From: Clostridia bacterium
GTDB taxonomy: Bacteria; Bacillota_A; Clostridia; Christensenellales; Aristaeellaceae
Assembly (NCBI GenBank): GCA_017481065.1
Contig: JAFUPT010000101.1
Coordinates: 1 to 64,000, forward strand
Length of the DNA stretch: 64,000 nucleotides
Direction: 5' to 3'
The position numbers were made by a program, and so were the translations under genes. Of this stretch, positions 37,073 to 44,812 are shown one piece after another (the first letter of the stretch is position 1; every line of letters starts with the position of its first letter). Below the pieces are notes generated by a model that was not told the origin of the DNA, ran no database searches, and was given only the letters and a program-made list of their open reading frames with translations.

Positions 37073-37138
37073 ATCAAAAAGCACCCGCAAATTCATGAGC
37101 GCGCATAGGCTCACATGATTGGATTTGCAGGTGCTTTT
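37073..37138 (-). terminator. Terminator after mtnN
   Basis: A 16-bp stem (37077-37092 with 37123-37138, one mismatch/wobble) encloses a second small stem (CATG-GAGC/GCTCATG); TTTTT follows on the minus strand. It ends the mazG-hup-rqcP-ispDF-mtnN transcript. The remaining bases 36982-37072 show no gene. Confidence 0.8.
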
Positions 37139-37154
37139 GAAGAATTGAAGGTCT

Positions 37155-37877
37155 TTATGCAAATTTAGGAAATTTTCCCTCCATCGTACCCAGGATCTCC
37201 AGGAACCTCAGCACCACCATTGCGGATTTGTGGGCCGCCATGGGCATAAATTCCTGGTATTCCATTTCATGCTTGCCGCTGGAGGAATCGGAAATCGCGC
37301 GGATCACAGCGCAGTCCACGCCGTTGATGAAGCACACCTGTGCAATCGCGCCGCCCTCCATCTCGCAGGCAGAGGCGTCAAACAGGCGAATGATGCGTTC
37401 CTTCACGCCCCGGTCAGAGATGAACTGGTCGCCGGAGGCGATTCTCGCCGGGAGTGCGCGCACGCCCTCGGTCTCCTGTGCAGCGCGGATAATGGCGGAA
37501 ACCGCCCATTCGGCGCAGCGGAAGTAGGTCTGGTTCACGGTGGAGACGAAGCCCACCGGATCGCCGATGGCGCTGGTATCCACATCGTGCTGCACCAAAT
37601 CCTTGGCAACGCAGATATCGCCGATTTCAAAGGGCTCGCGCAGCGCGCCCGCCACACCGGAATTGATCATCAATTTCAGCGGCCAGGTCATAATCATGGT
37701 CTGGGCGCAAACCGCAGCGTTTACCTTGCCCACGCCGCACTTGCACAGCACCACCCGCTTACCCTTCAATACGCCTTCAATATATTCATAACCGCTGAGC
37801 TTGCGGGAGGTCGGGTTTTCTACCTGCGCTTTCAGCTCTTCAAGCTCCTTGTCCAATGCACAAAGAATACCGATCAT
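37155..37877 (-). CDS. mtnN: 5'-methylthioadenosine/S-adenosylhomocysteine nucleosidase
   Basis: Hydrolyses MTA and SAH to adenine and the thioribose or ribose-homocysteine product, removing by-products of SAM reactions. The 240-residue protein begins MIGILCALDKELEEL with the catalytic Glu, and contains MINSGVAGAL, ACEMEGGAIAQVC (Met-Glu ribose site) and RAISDSSSG with the acid/base Asp. I chose ATG 37877, with AGGTG 6 nt upstream, over a GTG three codons earlier that lies inside that site. Confidence 0.92.
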   Translation of the reverse strand: MIGILCALDKELEELKAQVENPTSRKLSGYEYIEGVLKGKRVVLCKCGVGKVNAAVCAQTMIMTWPLKLMINSGVAGALREPFEIGDICVAKDLVQHDVDTSAIGDPVGFVSTVNQTYFRCAEWAVSAIIRAAQETEGVRALPARIASGDQFISDRGVKERIIRLFDASACEMEGGAIAQVCFINGVDCAVIRAISDSSSGKHEMEYQEFMPMAAHKSAMVVLRFLEILGTMEGKFPKFA

Positions 37878-37915
37878 TCGTATCACCTCATTTTTCTACA
37901 AACTGTTTTTATTTT

Positions 37916-39076
37916 TTATATACCCATATTTTTATGGAGCAAAACCACTGCCTGGGAGGAAATTCCCATCTCCTCACCTTCGAAGCCCATCCGTTCGGTG
38001 GTGGTTGCCTTCACATTCACGCAACCTGTTCCCAGTGCGCGGGCGAGATTTTCCCGCATGGCGGGAATAAAGGCTGCCAGCTTCGGCCTCTGGGCAACGA
38101 TGGTTACATCTGCATTGCCCACGCAGTAGCCCTCCTCCCGAATTAGCCCCATCACATGCTCCAGCAGGCGCATGGAGGATATGCCCTTGTAGGCAGGATC
38201 GCTGTCCGGGAAGTGTCTTCCAATATCGCCCAGCGCCAGCGCGCCGAGCAGCGCATCCATCAGCGCGTGCACCGCCACATCCGCATCGGAATGGCCATCG
38301 AGCCCCCGGTCGTGGGGAACTTCCACGCCGCAGAGGATCAGCTTCCTGCCCTCCTTCAGCCGGTGGGCATCGTAGCCGGAGCCGATGCGCATCGCAGGCT
38401 GAGGAGCCAGCTTCTCGAAATCTCCGGGATTGGTCAGCTTCACATTTTCCTGTGCGTCCGCTGCCGAGGAGAGATGCACATTTCCATAAGCATGCTCAAA
38501 GAGCATCGCATCATCCGTCACCTCAAAGCCCTCCCTTTCGGCCATCTCATGCGCAGCCATCAGCATTTTATAATCGAAGGTCTGCGGGGTCTGCACCGCG
38601 CGCAGGCAGGATCGGTCCGGTGTGGTCACCTTCCCGCTTTTTGGATCCAGCTGCTTGATGGTATCCACCACCGGGGTGGAAATCACGCCGCTGCCGGACT
38701 TGCGCGCATCCGCAATGGTGGCGCGGATCACCGCCTCTGAGACAAAGGGCCGCGCCGCATCATGCACGGAAACAATTCCGCAGTCTGCCGGAACCGCCTT
38801 TAAGCCGTTATAGCTGCTCTCCCGCCGGGTCGCGCCGCCGGAAATGATGCTCTTCACCAGCGGGCATTCGCCTTCGGATGCGGTCATTGCGCGGTATGCC
38901 TCCATGTCCTGCCCCGCCAGCACCAGCACGATGCCATCGTAGCATTTCGATCCTGCCAGCGCATCCAGGCAGCGGGATAGCACACTCCTTCCCTGCCAGC
39001 GGAAGAACACCTTGTTCTCCTCCAGGCCGGAGCGGGAACCCTTTCCTGCCGCCAGCAGCACGCACCATACGCTCAT
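37916..39076 (-). CDS. ispDF: Bifunctional IspD/IspF (isoprenoid MEP pathway)
   Basis: Fusion of two non-consecutive MEP-pathway enzymes in 386 residues. Residues 1-about 225 are the CDP-methylerythritol synthase IspD (VLLAAGKGSRSG, SVHDAARPF, VTDDAMLFE). About 228-386 are the MECDP synthase IspF: GSGYDAHRL with metal-binding Asp and His, HSDADVAVHALMDALLGALA, IGRHFPDSD, and NVKATTTERMGFEG. The start overlaps the rqcP stop (ATGA). Such fusions occur in several bacterial groups. The middle enzyme IspE must be elsewhere. Confidence 0.96.
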   Translation of the reverse strand: MSVWCVLLAAGKGSRSGLEENKVFFRWQGRSVLSRCLDALAGSKCYDGIVLVLAGQDMEAYRAMTASEGECPLVKSIISGGATRRESSYNGLKAVPADCGIVSVHDAARPFVSEAVIRATIADARKSGSGVISTPVVDTIKQLDPKSGKVTTPDRSCLRAVQTPQTFDYKMLMAAHEMAEREGFEVTDDAMLFEHAYGNVHLSSAADAQENVKLTNPGDFEKLAPQPAMRIGSGYDAHRLKEGRKLILCGVEVPHDRGLDGHSDADVAVHALMDALLGALALGDIGRHFPDSDPAYKGISSMRLLEHVMGLIREEGYCVGNADVTIVAQRPKLAAFIPAMRENLARALGTGCVNVKATTTERMGFEGEEMGISSQAVVLLHKNMGI

Positions 39077-39372
39077 GACTTTGCCCTGTACATGGAGGAA
39101 GCATCCTGCTTGGCAGCATGCTCCGCAATGGCGAGGATTTCAAATTCGTGGTACTGCTCGCCGAAGCGTATGCCCAGGATATCCCCCACCTTTACGGAAG
39201 TGCCGGGCTTGCCCTCCTTGCCGTTCACGGTGATGTGGCCGGTGGAGCAGGCGTCGTTTGCCACGCTCCTGCGCTTGATGATGCGGGAAATTTTCAGGAA
39301 TTTATCCAGGCGGATGGAGGTGATTTCCTCACGAACCACCGGTTTTTTTGCTTCCATGGCTTTTCTGCTCAT
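39073..39372 (-). CDS. rqcP: S4-domain RNA-binding protein (RqcP/YabO-like)
   Basis: 99-residue protein consisting mainly of an S4 RNA-binding domain (IRLDKFLKISRIIKRRSVAN, NGKEGKPGTSVKVGD). In Bacillus YabO/RqcP works with RqcH on the 50S subunit in ribosome-associated quality control, promoting alanine tailing. Position between a mazG-like gene and downstream genes fits yabO. The ATG at 39372 has GGAGG 4 nt upstream; a TTG further up lacks a ribosome site. A 6-base-loop hairpin (39396-39415) precedes it. Confidence 0.85.
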   Translation of the reverse strand: MSRKAMEAKKPVVREEITSIRLDKFLKISRIIKRRSVANDACSTGHITVNGKEGKPGTSVKVGDILGIRFGEQYHEFEILAIAEHAAKQDASSMYRAKS

Positions 39373-39395
39373 ATTTCCTCCGTTATAAGTCAAGA

Positions 39396-39415
39396 GGACT
39401 GCCTTACAGCAGTCC
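39396..39415. other. Hairpin between hup and rqcP
   Basis: GGACTGC and GCAGTCC with a 6-base loop. On the minus strand it is followed by CTCTTGACTT, a weak T-rich tail. It could be a partial terminator or a processing site that lets hup be made in excess over downstream genes. Confidence 0.45.
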
Positions 39416-39443
39416 CCTGGTGAACTATCTTTCGCCTAAGGAA

Positions 39444-39713
39444 TCAAAACTGATCCTTGAAGCCCTTGCCGGCCTTGAAAACCGGGGACTTCTTGGCGGG
39501 AATTTCGATGGTTTCGCCGGTGGACGGCTTGCGGCCGGTGCGGGCGGCACGCTCTTTGATCTCGAAGGTGCCGAAGCCCATCAGCTGAACCTTTTCGCCT
39601 TCCTTCAGAGCCTCGATGATGGTCTCTTCAAATGCGTTCAGGGCAGCTTCTGCCTGCTTCTTATTCAGGGCGGACTTCTCGGCGATCTTTGCGATCATAG
39701 CGGCTTTGTTCAT
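39444..39713 (-). CDS. hup: HU-family DNA-binding protein
   Basis: 89-residue nucleoid protein. It has the usual HU sequence MNKAAMIAKIAEKSALNKKQ, GFGTFEIKERAARTGRKPST and a C-terminal AKKSPVFKAGKGFKD; the arm tip has RKP in place of the common RNP. The ATG at 39713 has GGAGG 9 nt upstream. It lies between mazG and rqcP on the same strand. Confidence 0.95.
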   Translation of the reverse strand: MNKAAMIAKIAEKSALNKKQAEAALNAFEETIIEALKEGEKVQLMGFGTFEIKERAARTGRKPSTGETIEIPAKKSPVFKAGKGFKDQF

Positions 39714-39813
39714 TGTGGTGTTCCTCCATTCATTTGATTCCAGCATCATCCATTTCGGAATAAGAGAATATTCGCTGTATGCGGGTTAATTCCTGCCAAT
39801 CGGATGTATTTTA

Positions 39814-41193
39814 TCACAATTTTACCTGATCCCAATATTCCGCTGATTTTTCCGGCGCTGCGGGCAGGCTCTGCCCCGCCGAGATGCACTTCTCTTCGAG
39901 GCCGGCAAAGCGGCTGATGAAGCGATCCGCGGCCTCGTTGAGGGCGATCTCCAGATCCACCTTCTTCGAGCGCGCAAGGGCGCAGAGCATCAAAAGCGCG
40001 TTGCCCAGCGCCTGCTCAGGATCGCTGTCCAGCATTTCGAGCTGGGCGTTCGCATCCCGGATGAGCGCCTGAACATCGGCGCAGTTCACGCCTGCGCGAG
40101 CAGCCTTTTCAATCAGCTTGCAGCCGCGCATCAATGCCGGTACGCTGTGTGATACTTCCCTCAAAACCTCGGTAAAGGTCTGCTGGCCGCGCTCCTTCAT
40201 CTTGTTCTTCGTCCAGAGATCGAGCACGGAATCCGCATCCTGCGCGCTGTCCCGGCCAAAGATGTGGGTATGGCGCTGGATCATCTTATCGCAGATGGCG
40301 GTAATGGAATCCGTTATGTCAAATTCGCCGTGGTTGCGTGCAATCTCCGCATGCATCACCACCTGCATTAGGATATCGCCCAGCTCATCGTAGAGATGGT
40401 CGGTATCACCCTGGTTGATGCAGTCAATGGCCTCGTAGGTCTCCTCCAGCATGAAGGGCCGCAGGGATTCATGGGTCTGCGCCTTGTCCCAGGGGCAGCC
40501 CTCCGGGCCCTGCAATATGCGCATCACCTGCACCAGCTCGTCAAAGCTGAACCTCTCCAGCTTCATCAGATCCCGTTCCGCAAAGATGAGCGCGCAGCTG
40601 CGGTGGTCATACTGCTTTAAACGGTCCAGATCATAGAGGGGAATGCGGGCCACGGAACCATCGCCATTGAGCACAAAGCAGCGGGTCTCGTCCGGGTAGC
40701 ATTCCATCAGCCTGAGCTTCACCTCGGAGGCAAGCTCCCGGTTGTTCAGCTCGCGCACCAGCGCGTTGTCCATGGCGGACAGGCGGAAGTTCTCCCAATC
40801 GGATGCCTCCAGCATGCGGGTCGCGCCGTCCAGATAGCCCAGCAGCGCGCCCTCCACCGGCGGCCCGGCGATGATACGCAGCTTCTTATCCAGTTCGGAG
40901 AGCCGCAGCACCGTGCGGTCCCGCACATCATATACGGCGTAAACCACGTCCCCTGCCCCTGCGTATTCCATCAGCAGCCCTGCGGCGCGGCCGGCGTGCT
41001 CGTCAAAATCCTCGCATTCATCATAGAGGAAATCCAGGGCTTCGTAGGCGATCCCCTGCTCCTTTAACCAGGCAGCGCAGCCGATGCGCTCCGTGTGCAG
41101 CACAACCCGCGCGCCGCTCTTGAGCGCCTCCGCCGCTTTCAGGGTGAGGTCGCCCGCCTCCAAACCCACGCCGATGACCTGAATCTGACCCAT
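39814..41193 (-). CDS. mazG: MazG-family protein with degenerate tetrapyrrole-methylase domain (YabN-like)
   Basis: 459-residue two-domain protein. The N-terminal part (about 1-210) has the fold order of tetrapyrrole (SAM-dependent) methylases (QVIGVGLEAGDLTLKAAEAL), but the usual P-G-x-P loop is replaced by VVYAVYDVRDRTVLRL. The C-terminal part is a MazG nucleotide pyrophosphohydrolase: RILQGPEGCPWDKAQTHESL, LEETYEAID, YDELGDILMQV. It would hydrolyse non-canonical or excess NTPs. The ATG at 41193 has GGAG 8 nt upstream. Adjacent spoVT, hup and rqcP repeat the Bacillus spoVT-yabN-yabO neighbourhood. Confidence 0.9.
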   Translation of the reverse strand: MGQIQVIGVGLEAGDLTLKAAEALKSGARVVLHTERIGCAAWLKEQGIAYEALDFLYDECEDFDEHAGRAAGLLMEYAGAGDVVYAVYDVRDRTVLRLSELDKKLRIIAGPPVEGALLGYLDGATRMLEASDWENFRLSAMDNALVRELNNRELASEVKLRLMECYPDETRCFVLNGDGSVARIPLYDLDRLKQYDHRSCALIFAERDLMKLERFSFDELVQVMRILQGPEGCPWDKAQTHESLRPFMLEETYEAIDCINQGDTDHLYDELGDILMQVVMHAEIARNHGEFDITDSITAICDKMIQRHTHIFGRDSAQDADSVLDLWTKNKMKERGQQTFTEVLREVSHSVPALMRGCKLIEKAARAGVNCADVQALIRDANAQLEMLDSDPEQALGNALLMLCALARSKKVDLEIALNEAADRFISRFAGLEEKCISAGQSLPAAPEKSAEYWDQVKL

Positions 41194-41222
41194 ATTCATC
41201 ACTCCAAATCAAATATGGATCT

Positions 41223-41251
41223 ATTTTAGCACAAAGCCCGCCCTGCCGCAA
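41223..41251 (-). promoter_or_regulatory. Promoter of mazG-hup-rqcP-ispDF-mtnN
   Basis: Minus strand TTGCGG, 17 nt, TAAAAT, ending about 30 nt before the mazG start. Confidence 0.6.
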
Positions 41252-41417
41252 GGGATGCGCACTTACAGCTTTACCGTAGTCGGGAATTCCTATGCAGATA
41301 TGAAATGTTCCTCTTCCCAGAAACCACCATTCTGCAACTGCATATTTCGACCACCTTTGCGAACAATAGGAAAGCCTGAAAAATGCAGGCATGAGTTGAG
41401 TTTAAGGAGAGATCCAT

Positions 41418-41972
41418 ATGAGAGCTACAGGTATTGTTCGCAGAATAGATGAACTGGGTAGGGTTGTTATCCCCAAGGAAATCCGCCGCACACTTCGCAT
41501 CCGCGAAGGCGATCCCCTTGAAATCTATACGGACCACGACGGCGAAGTGATCCTGAAAAAATATTCCCCCATCGGCGAAATCGCGGCCATCGCAAAGGAT
41601 TACACCGATTCCCTGTACCGCACCCTGGGCCATGTGGCCCTGATCAGCGACCGGGACGCCGTTGTTTCCGCATCCGGCGCAAACAAGCGGGAATATGTGG
41701 AAAAGGCGCTCAGCAGCGAAGCGGACCAGATTCTACAGTCCCGCCAGATGCAGGTGCTGAACCTTTCCTCCGGGGCAAAGATGATCCCCGTGACCAACGA
41801 TGACCGCGCAGACATCTATTCCGCCCAAATCATCGTGCCCATCCTGGCGGACGGCGAAATTGTGGGCGGGCTCATCCTGCTGAGCAGGGAATCCGGCGTC
41901 CAGATGAGCGATATCGACCAGAAGGTGGCCGAAACCACCGCAAACATCGTAGGCCGCCAGATGGAGCAGTAA
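41418..41972 (+). CDS. spoVT: Stage V sporulation regulator SpoVT
   Basis: 184-residue transcription factor with an AbrB-like swapped-hairpin N-terminus (MRATGIVRRIDELGRVVIPK) and a C-terminal GAF-like domain (about 55-180). This is the SpoVT architecture; SpoVT tunes late forespore gene expression. Length matches the family. AAGGAG lies 8 nt before the ATG. It is divergent from mazG. I could not find a convincing sigma-G promoter upstream. A strong terminator follows. Confidence 0.93.
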   Translation: MRATGIVRRIDELGRVVIPKEIRRTLRIREGDPLEIYTDHDGEVILKKYSPIGEIAAIAKDYTDSLYRTLGHVALISDRDAVVSASGANKREYVEKALSSEADQILQSRQMQVLNLSSGAKMIPVTNDDRADIYSAQIIVPILADGEIVGGLILLSRESGVQMSDIDQKVAETTANIVGRQMEQ

Positions 41973-42018
41973 GCGCCACTTCCCAGCGGCATCAAAGCGC
42001 GCCCTCCTGTCCAAGCGC

Positions 42019-42057
42019 AAAAAACGCTCAGTTCTTCGCTGACCTGAGCGTTTTTTT
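42019..42057 (+). terminator. spoVT terminator
   Basis: AAAAAACGCTCAG (42019-42031) pairs with CTGAGCGTTTTTT (42044-42056) around a 12-base loop; T7 follows the GC core. Confidence 0.9.
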
Positions 42058-42127
42058 CATGAAAATTCAGATTCCCGTCTGGACAAAGGCTGGAAAAAAC
42101 AGCCGCAAAATTTTGCCGTTTTGTCTA

Positions 42128-42156
42128 TTGACCTGGTAGATTATCAGGTGTATAAT
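42128..42156 (+). promoter_or_regulatory. Promoter of the ECF S-component transcript
   Basis: TTGACC, 17 nt, TATAAT. It predicts a leader of about 145 nt before the GTG at 42311. Confidence 0.88.
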
Positions 42157-42171
42157 CTGCCCATGCAAAAT

Positions 42172-42277
42172 GGAAAGGAACGATCGCCATGGCAGCATTC
42201 CACATCGGCAAGGCGGCCGACCGAATGCAGCCTTTCAAAGCCCTGATCATTTCCCGGCAATAGAATAGGGCCTTTCC
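42172..42277 (+). promoter_or_regulatory. Structured leader, possible riboswitch or attenuator of unknown class
   Basis: Nested complementary pairs are visible: GAAAGG (42173-42178) with CCTTTC (42231-42236), GCATTC (42195-42200) with GAATGC (42223-42228), and TCGGC (42205-42209) with GCCGA (42216-42220). GGAAAGG can instead pair over 7 bp with a second copy CCTTTCC at 42271-42277, just before the ribosome site GAAGGAG (42295-42301). Two mutually exclusive partners for one strand is a switch-like layout. It matches no riboswitch class I know. Confidence 0.4.
42189..42263 (+). CDS. Possible 24-codon leader peptide
   Basis: ATG at 42189 with AAAGGA 9 nt upstream opens a frame ending at TAG 42261-42263. 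The peptide starts MAAFHIGKAADR and is basic/neutral with no membrane helix. It lies entirely in the leader of the ECF S-component gene and covers one side of both alternative CCTTTC pairings, so translating ribosomes would alter the RNA fold. It may equally be chance. Confidence 0.3.
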   Translation: MAAFHIGKAADRMQPFKALIISRQ

Positions 42278-42310
42278 ACGGCAGATTACGATCCGAAGGA
42301 GTTTTTTGAA

Positions 42311-42853
42311 GTGAAACGCATTTCTACATTCAAAACAATCATCACTGCCCTGTTTGCCGCGCTGATCTGCGTTGCCACGATGCTTGTTCAGATTCCGATT
42401 CCGGCAACCGGCGGCTATGCAAACCTCGGCGATGGAATCATCCTGATCTGTGCTTTCCTGATGCATCCTCTCTACGCAATCATCGCTGCCGGGCTCGGCT
42501 CCGCACTGGCGGATATCCTGGCCGGATACATATCCTTCGCTCCCGGCACGCTGGTGATCAAGGCCGGCGTCGCTCTGATTGCAGCGCTGGTATTCAATCG
42601 TTTTGGCAAAGACTCTGTCCCGAAGAAAACCTTTGCCACCATGATTGCCGCAGGCATACTGGCGGAAGCATTCATGGTGCTCGGCTATTTCTTCTATGAA
42701 GCCGTGCTCATGGGCGTGGGCATCGGCGCCGCCGGCGGCATCATCGGAAATATCGGCCAGGGCGTAGTCGGCGTAATCGTCGCGGTCGTGGTCGCTCCCG
42801 TGCTGCGCAGGTCCAGCGAGGTCCGTGAACTGATGGAACGCACGCGCAAATAA
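42311..42853 (+). CDS. ECF transporter S component (substrate unknown)
   Basis: 180-residue membrane protein with about six helices, the substrate-binding subunit of an energy-coupling-factor vitamin/micronutrient importer. Typical features are TALFAALICVATMLVQIPIP and GYANLGDGIILICAFL, then an Ala/Gly-rich helix set. The substrate cannot be read; the shared EcfA/EcfA'/EcfT module is not in this window. It starts at GTG 42311 with GAAGGAG 9 nt upstream. Its expression is probably controlled through the structured leader, as is common for vitamin-uptake genes. Confidence 0.85.
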   Translation: MKRISTFKTIITALFAALICVATMLVQIPIPATGGYANLGDGIILICAFLMHPLYAIIAAGLGSALADILAGYISFAPGTLVIKAGVALIAALVFNRFGKDSVPKKTFATMIAAGILAEAFMVLGYFFYEAVLMGVGIGAAGGIIGNIGQGVVGVIVAVVVAPVLRRSSEVRELMERTRK

Positions 42854-42858
42854 CCAGA

Positions 42859-42888
42859 AAGACGGCGCTGTTTGCAAGCGCCGTCTTC
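42859..42888. terminator. Bidirectional terminator after the ECF gene
   Basis: AAGACGGCGCT (42859-42869), 7-base loop, AGCGCCGTCTT (42877-42887). Both sides have short A/T tracts; it separates two convergent genes. Confidence 0.8.
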
Positions 42889-42899
42889 ATTAATAATCC

Positions 42900-43253
42900 T
42901 CAGCGGATTTCCGTCACGCTGTATCCCAGCTTTTCCACGGCTTCCTTCAGAACTTCATCGGAAACCTCGGTGCTGTAAGATACCACAGCGGTCTTCTTTT
43001 TCAGGTTCACCCGGCAGGCCACGCCATCCATGCGGTTCAGGATATTTTCCACCCGTGCCTGGCAATTTTCGCAGTGCATTCCCTCCACGGTGAGGATTTT
43101 CTCTCCCAGCTTGGGTTCAGTCAGTTCCTTTTTGCTGCGAATGGTGTTGCTTCCACTGCCGCAGCATCCGCCGCCCTTGAAATGCTTCCTTGCCCGCAGC
43201 ACAGCCACGGCAATTACAACCACCAGTATCGCGATAATAATTACATTTTCCAT
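42900..43253 (-). CDS. Membrane-anchored heavy-metal-associated (CopZ-like) protein
   Basis: 117 residues in two parts. The N-terminal helix (about 3-19) is followed by FKGGGCCGSGSN, which resembles the FeoB-associated Cys-rich membrane proteins. From about 50 an HMA domain follows, with the metal site GMHCENC and a typical ferredoxin-like ending (LKEAVEKLGYSVTEI). It would hold a soft metal, probably Cu(I), at the membrane face. No P-type ATPase or FeoB is adjacent. GGACGG lies rather far (about 12 nt) from the ATG. Confidence 0.82.
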   Translation of the reverse strand: MENVIIIAILVVVIAVAVLRARKHFKGGGCCGSGSNTIRSKKELTEPKLGEKILTVEGMHCENCQARVENILNRMDGVACRVNLKKKTAVVSYSTEVSDEVLKEAVEKLGYSVTEIR

Positions 43254-43273
43254 ACGAGAATTCCGTCCTTTCA

Positions 43274-43289
43274 GTTAGTTTCCCCTAAC
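43274..43289. promoter_or_regulatory. Inverted repeat after the HMA-gene promoter
   Basis: GTTAG, 6 nt, CTAAC lies just downstream of the -10, where a repressor would sit. The half-sites are reminiscent of DtxR/MntR-family metal operators; this is a guess from similarity and from the metal-binding product. Confidence 0.4.
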
Positions 43290-43295
43290 ACCTCA

Positions 43296-43324
43296 ATTAT
43301 AATGCTTTTCCCGGGAAAATGCAA
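43296..43324 (-). promoter_or_regulatory. Promoter of the HMA-domain gene
   Basis: Minus strand TTGCAT, 17 nt, TATAAT. Confidence 0.75.
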
Positions 43325-43366
43325 TATCCATCCGGTTTAGATGCGCTGCTTTTTATTCTTCAATGG

Positions 43367-43395
43367 TTGAACCCCCACCCGCTTCATGCTATAAT
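43367..43395 (+). promoter_or_regulatory. Promoter of the first MATE gene
   Basis: TTGAAC, 17 nt, TATAAT, ending 30 nt before the ATG at 43425. Confidence 0.8.
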
Positions 43396-43424
43396 AAATG
43401 GAATTCACTTGACCGAGGTTTTCC

Positions 43425-44810
43425 ATGCAGAATGAATTTTCCCGCCGCGCCGCGCTGAAAACCATCGTGCTCCTCGCGTGGCCAACGGTGCTTGAACAGA
43501 TACTCCAAACCGCCGTGCAATATGTGGACACGGCGATGGTCAGCTCCATCGGCTCCCATGCGACCGCAGCCGTCGGCTCCACCACCACCATCAACTGGCT
43601 GGTGAACAGCTCCATCTCCGCGCTGAGCATCGGCTTTCTGGCCTATATATCCCGGGAACTGGGCGCGAAGAAGCCGGAGAATGCCCGCCGCGCCGCCGCC
43701 CAGGCCACGCTGGTCACCATCATCGTGGGCTTGCTCTTCACCATACTCGCGCTTGCGCTGAGCAGCGTGATTCCCGTATGGATGCGTGCAGACGCCTCCA
43801 TACTCGAAGATGCATCCCGCTATTTCTTCATCCTCTATGCACCGATGCTCTTCCGCACCGCAAATATCATGTTCGGCACCTGCCTGCGCGCTGCGGGCGA
43901 CACCAAGCGGCCGCTGCTTGTAAACCTTGCGGTAAACCTGGTAAACATCGTGCTCAACTTCCTCTTTATCTACCCCACCCGCAGCCTGCGTATTTTCGGC
44001 ATGGAATTCACCATGTTCGGCGCGGGACTCGGCGTTGCGGGCGCCGCCCTCGCCAGCGCCATCTCCTTCGTGATCGGCGGCGTCGGCATGGCGGCGTCGG
44101 TATTCCGGCATCCGCTGATTTCGCCCCGGGGCATCTCCATGCGCCCGGATGGTGAAATCCTCAAGCCCTGCCTGAAGGTAGCCCTCCCCTGCGCCCTCCA
44201 GCGCTTCGGAACCTCCTTCGGCTATGTGGCCTTCGCATCCATGATCAACGGTCTCGGCGCCATTGCCACAGCCACGCATTCCATTGCGAACACCGCGGAA
44301 TCCGCCTTCTACATCCCCGGCTACGGCATGCAGACCGCTGCGGCCACCCTCGCCGGAAACTGCTACGGCGCGCGGGACAATGCCCGCATGAAGCGCCTCT
44401 GCCGCATGATGATCGCGCTGGAAATCGCCCTGATGGCCCTTTCCGGAGCCGCGCTCTTCGCCGGTGCGGAGGTACTGATGAAGGCCTTCACCGATGAAAT
44501 CGAGGTCATCTCCCTCGGCAGTCGGGTGCTGCGCATGGTGGCGGTCACCGAGCCTGTATATGGCCTCGCCATCATCCTCGAAGGCATCTTCCAGGGCGTG
44601 GGTGACACCAAGAGCGCCTTCTTCTTCAACCTCGCCGGCATGTGGGGCGTGCGCATCCTCGGCACCTTCATCTGCCTGAAATTCTTCGGCATGGGCCTCG
44701 TCGCCGCATGGGCATGCATGATCGCCCACAACATCCTCCTCGGCTCCCTGCTGCTCATCCGCTTCCTGCGGGGCGGCTGGAACCCGCTGAACCGGGAAAT
44801 TAAGGTGTAA
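43425..44810 (+). CDS. MATE-family efflux transporter (first copy)
   Basis: 461-residue twelve-helix antiporter of the MATE superfamily. It opens with WPTVLEQILQTAVQYVDTAMV and has the second-half signature FGTSFGYVAFASMINGLG and AVTEPVYGLAIILEGIFQGVGDT. These proteins export cationic drugs or metabolites using Na+ or H+; substrate unknown. GAGG lies about 6 nt before the ATG. The TtcA-like gene starts 2 bp after its stop, so both are on one transcript. Confidence 0.93.
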   Translation: MQNEFSRRAALKTIVLLAWPTVLEQILQTAVQYVDTAMVSSIGSHATAAVGSTTTINWLVNSSISALSIGFLAYISRELGAKKPENARRAAAQATLVTIIVGLLFTILALALSSVIPVWMRADASILEDASRYFFILYAPMLFRTANIMFGTCLRAAGDTKRPLLVNLAVNLVNIVLNFLFIYPTRSLRIFGMEFTMFGAGLGVAGAALASAISFVIGGVGMAASVFRHPLISPRGISMRPDGEILKPCLKVALPCALQRFGTSFGYVAFASMINGLGAIATATHSIANTAESAFYIPGYGMQTAAATLAGNCYGARDNARMKRLCRMMIALEIALMALSGAALFAGAEVLMKAFTDEIEVISLGSRVLRMVAVTEPVYGLAIILEGIFQGVGDTKSAFFFNLAGMWGVRILGTFICLKFFGMGLVAAWACMIAHNILLGSLLLIRFLRGGWNPLNREIKV

Positions 44811-44812
44811 AT

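Noticed and set aside
41340..41370. GCATA plus CAATAG before spoVT as a sigma-G promoter
   Set aside because: The -35 fits but the -10 shares too few positions with the sigma-G consensus at 18 or 19 nt spacing.
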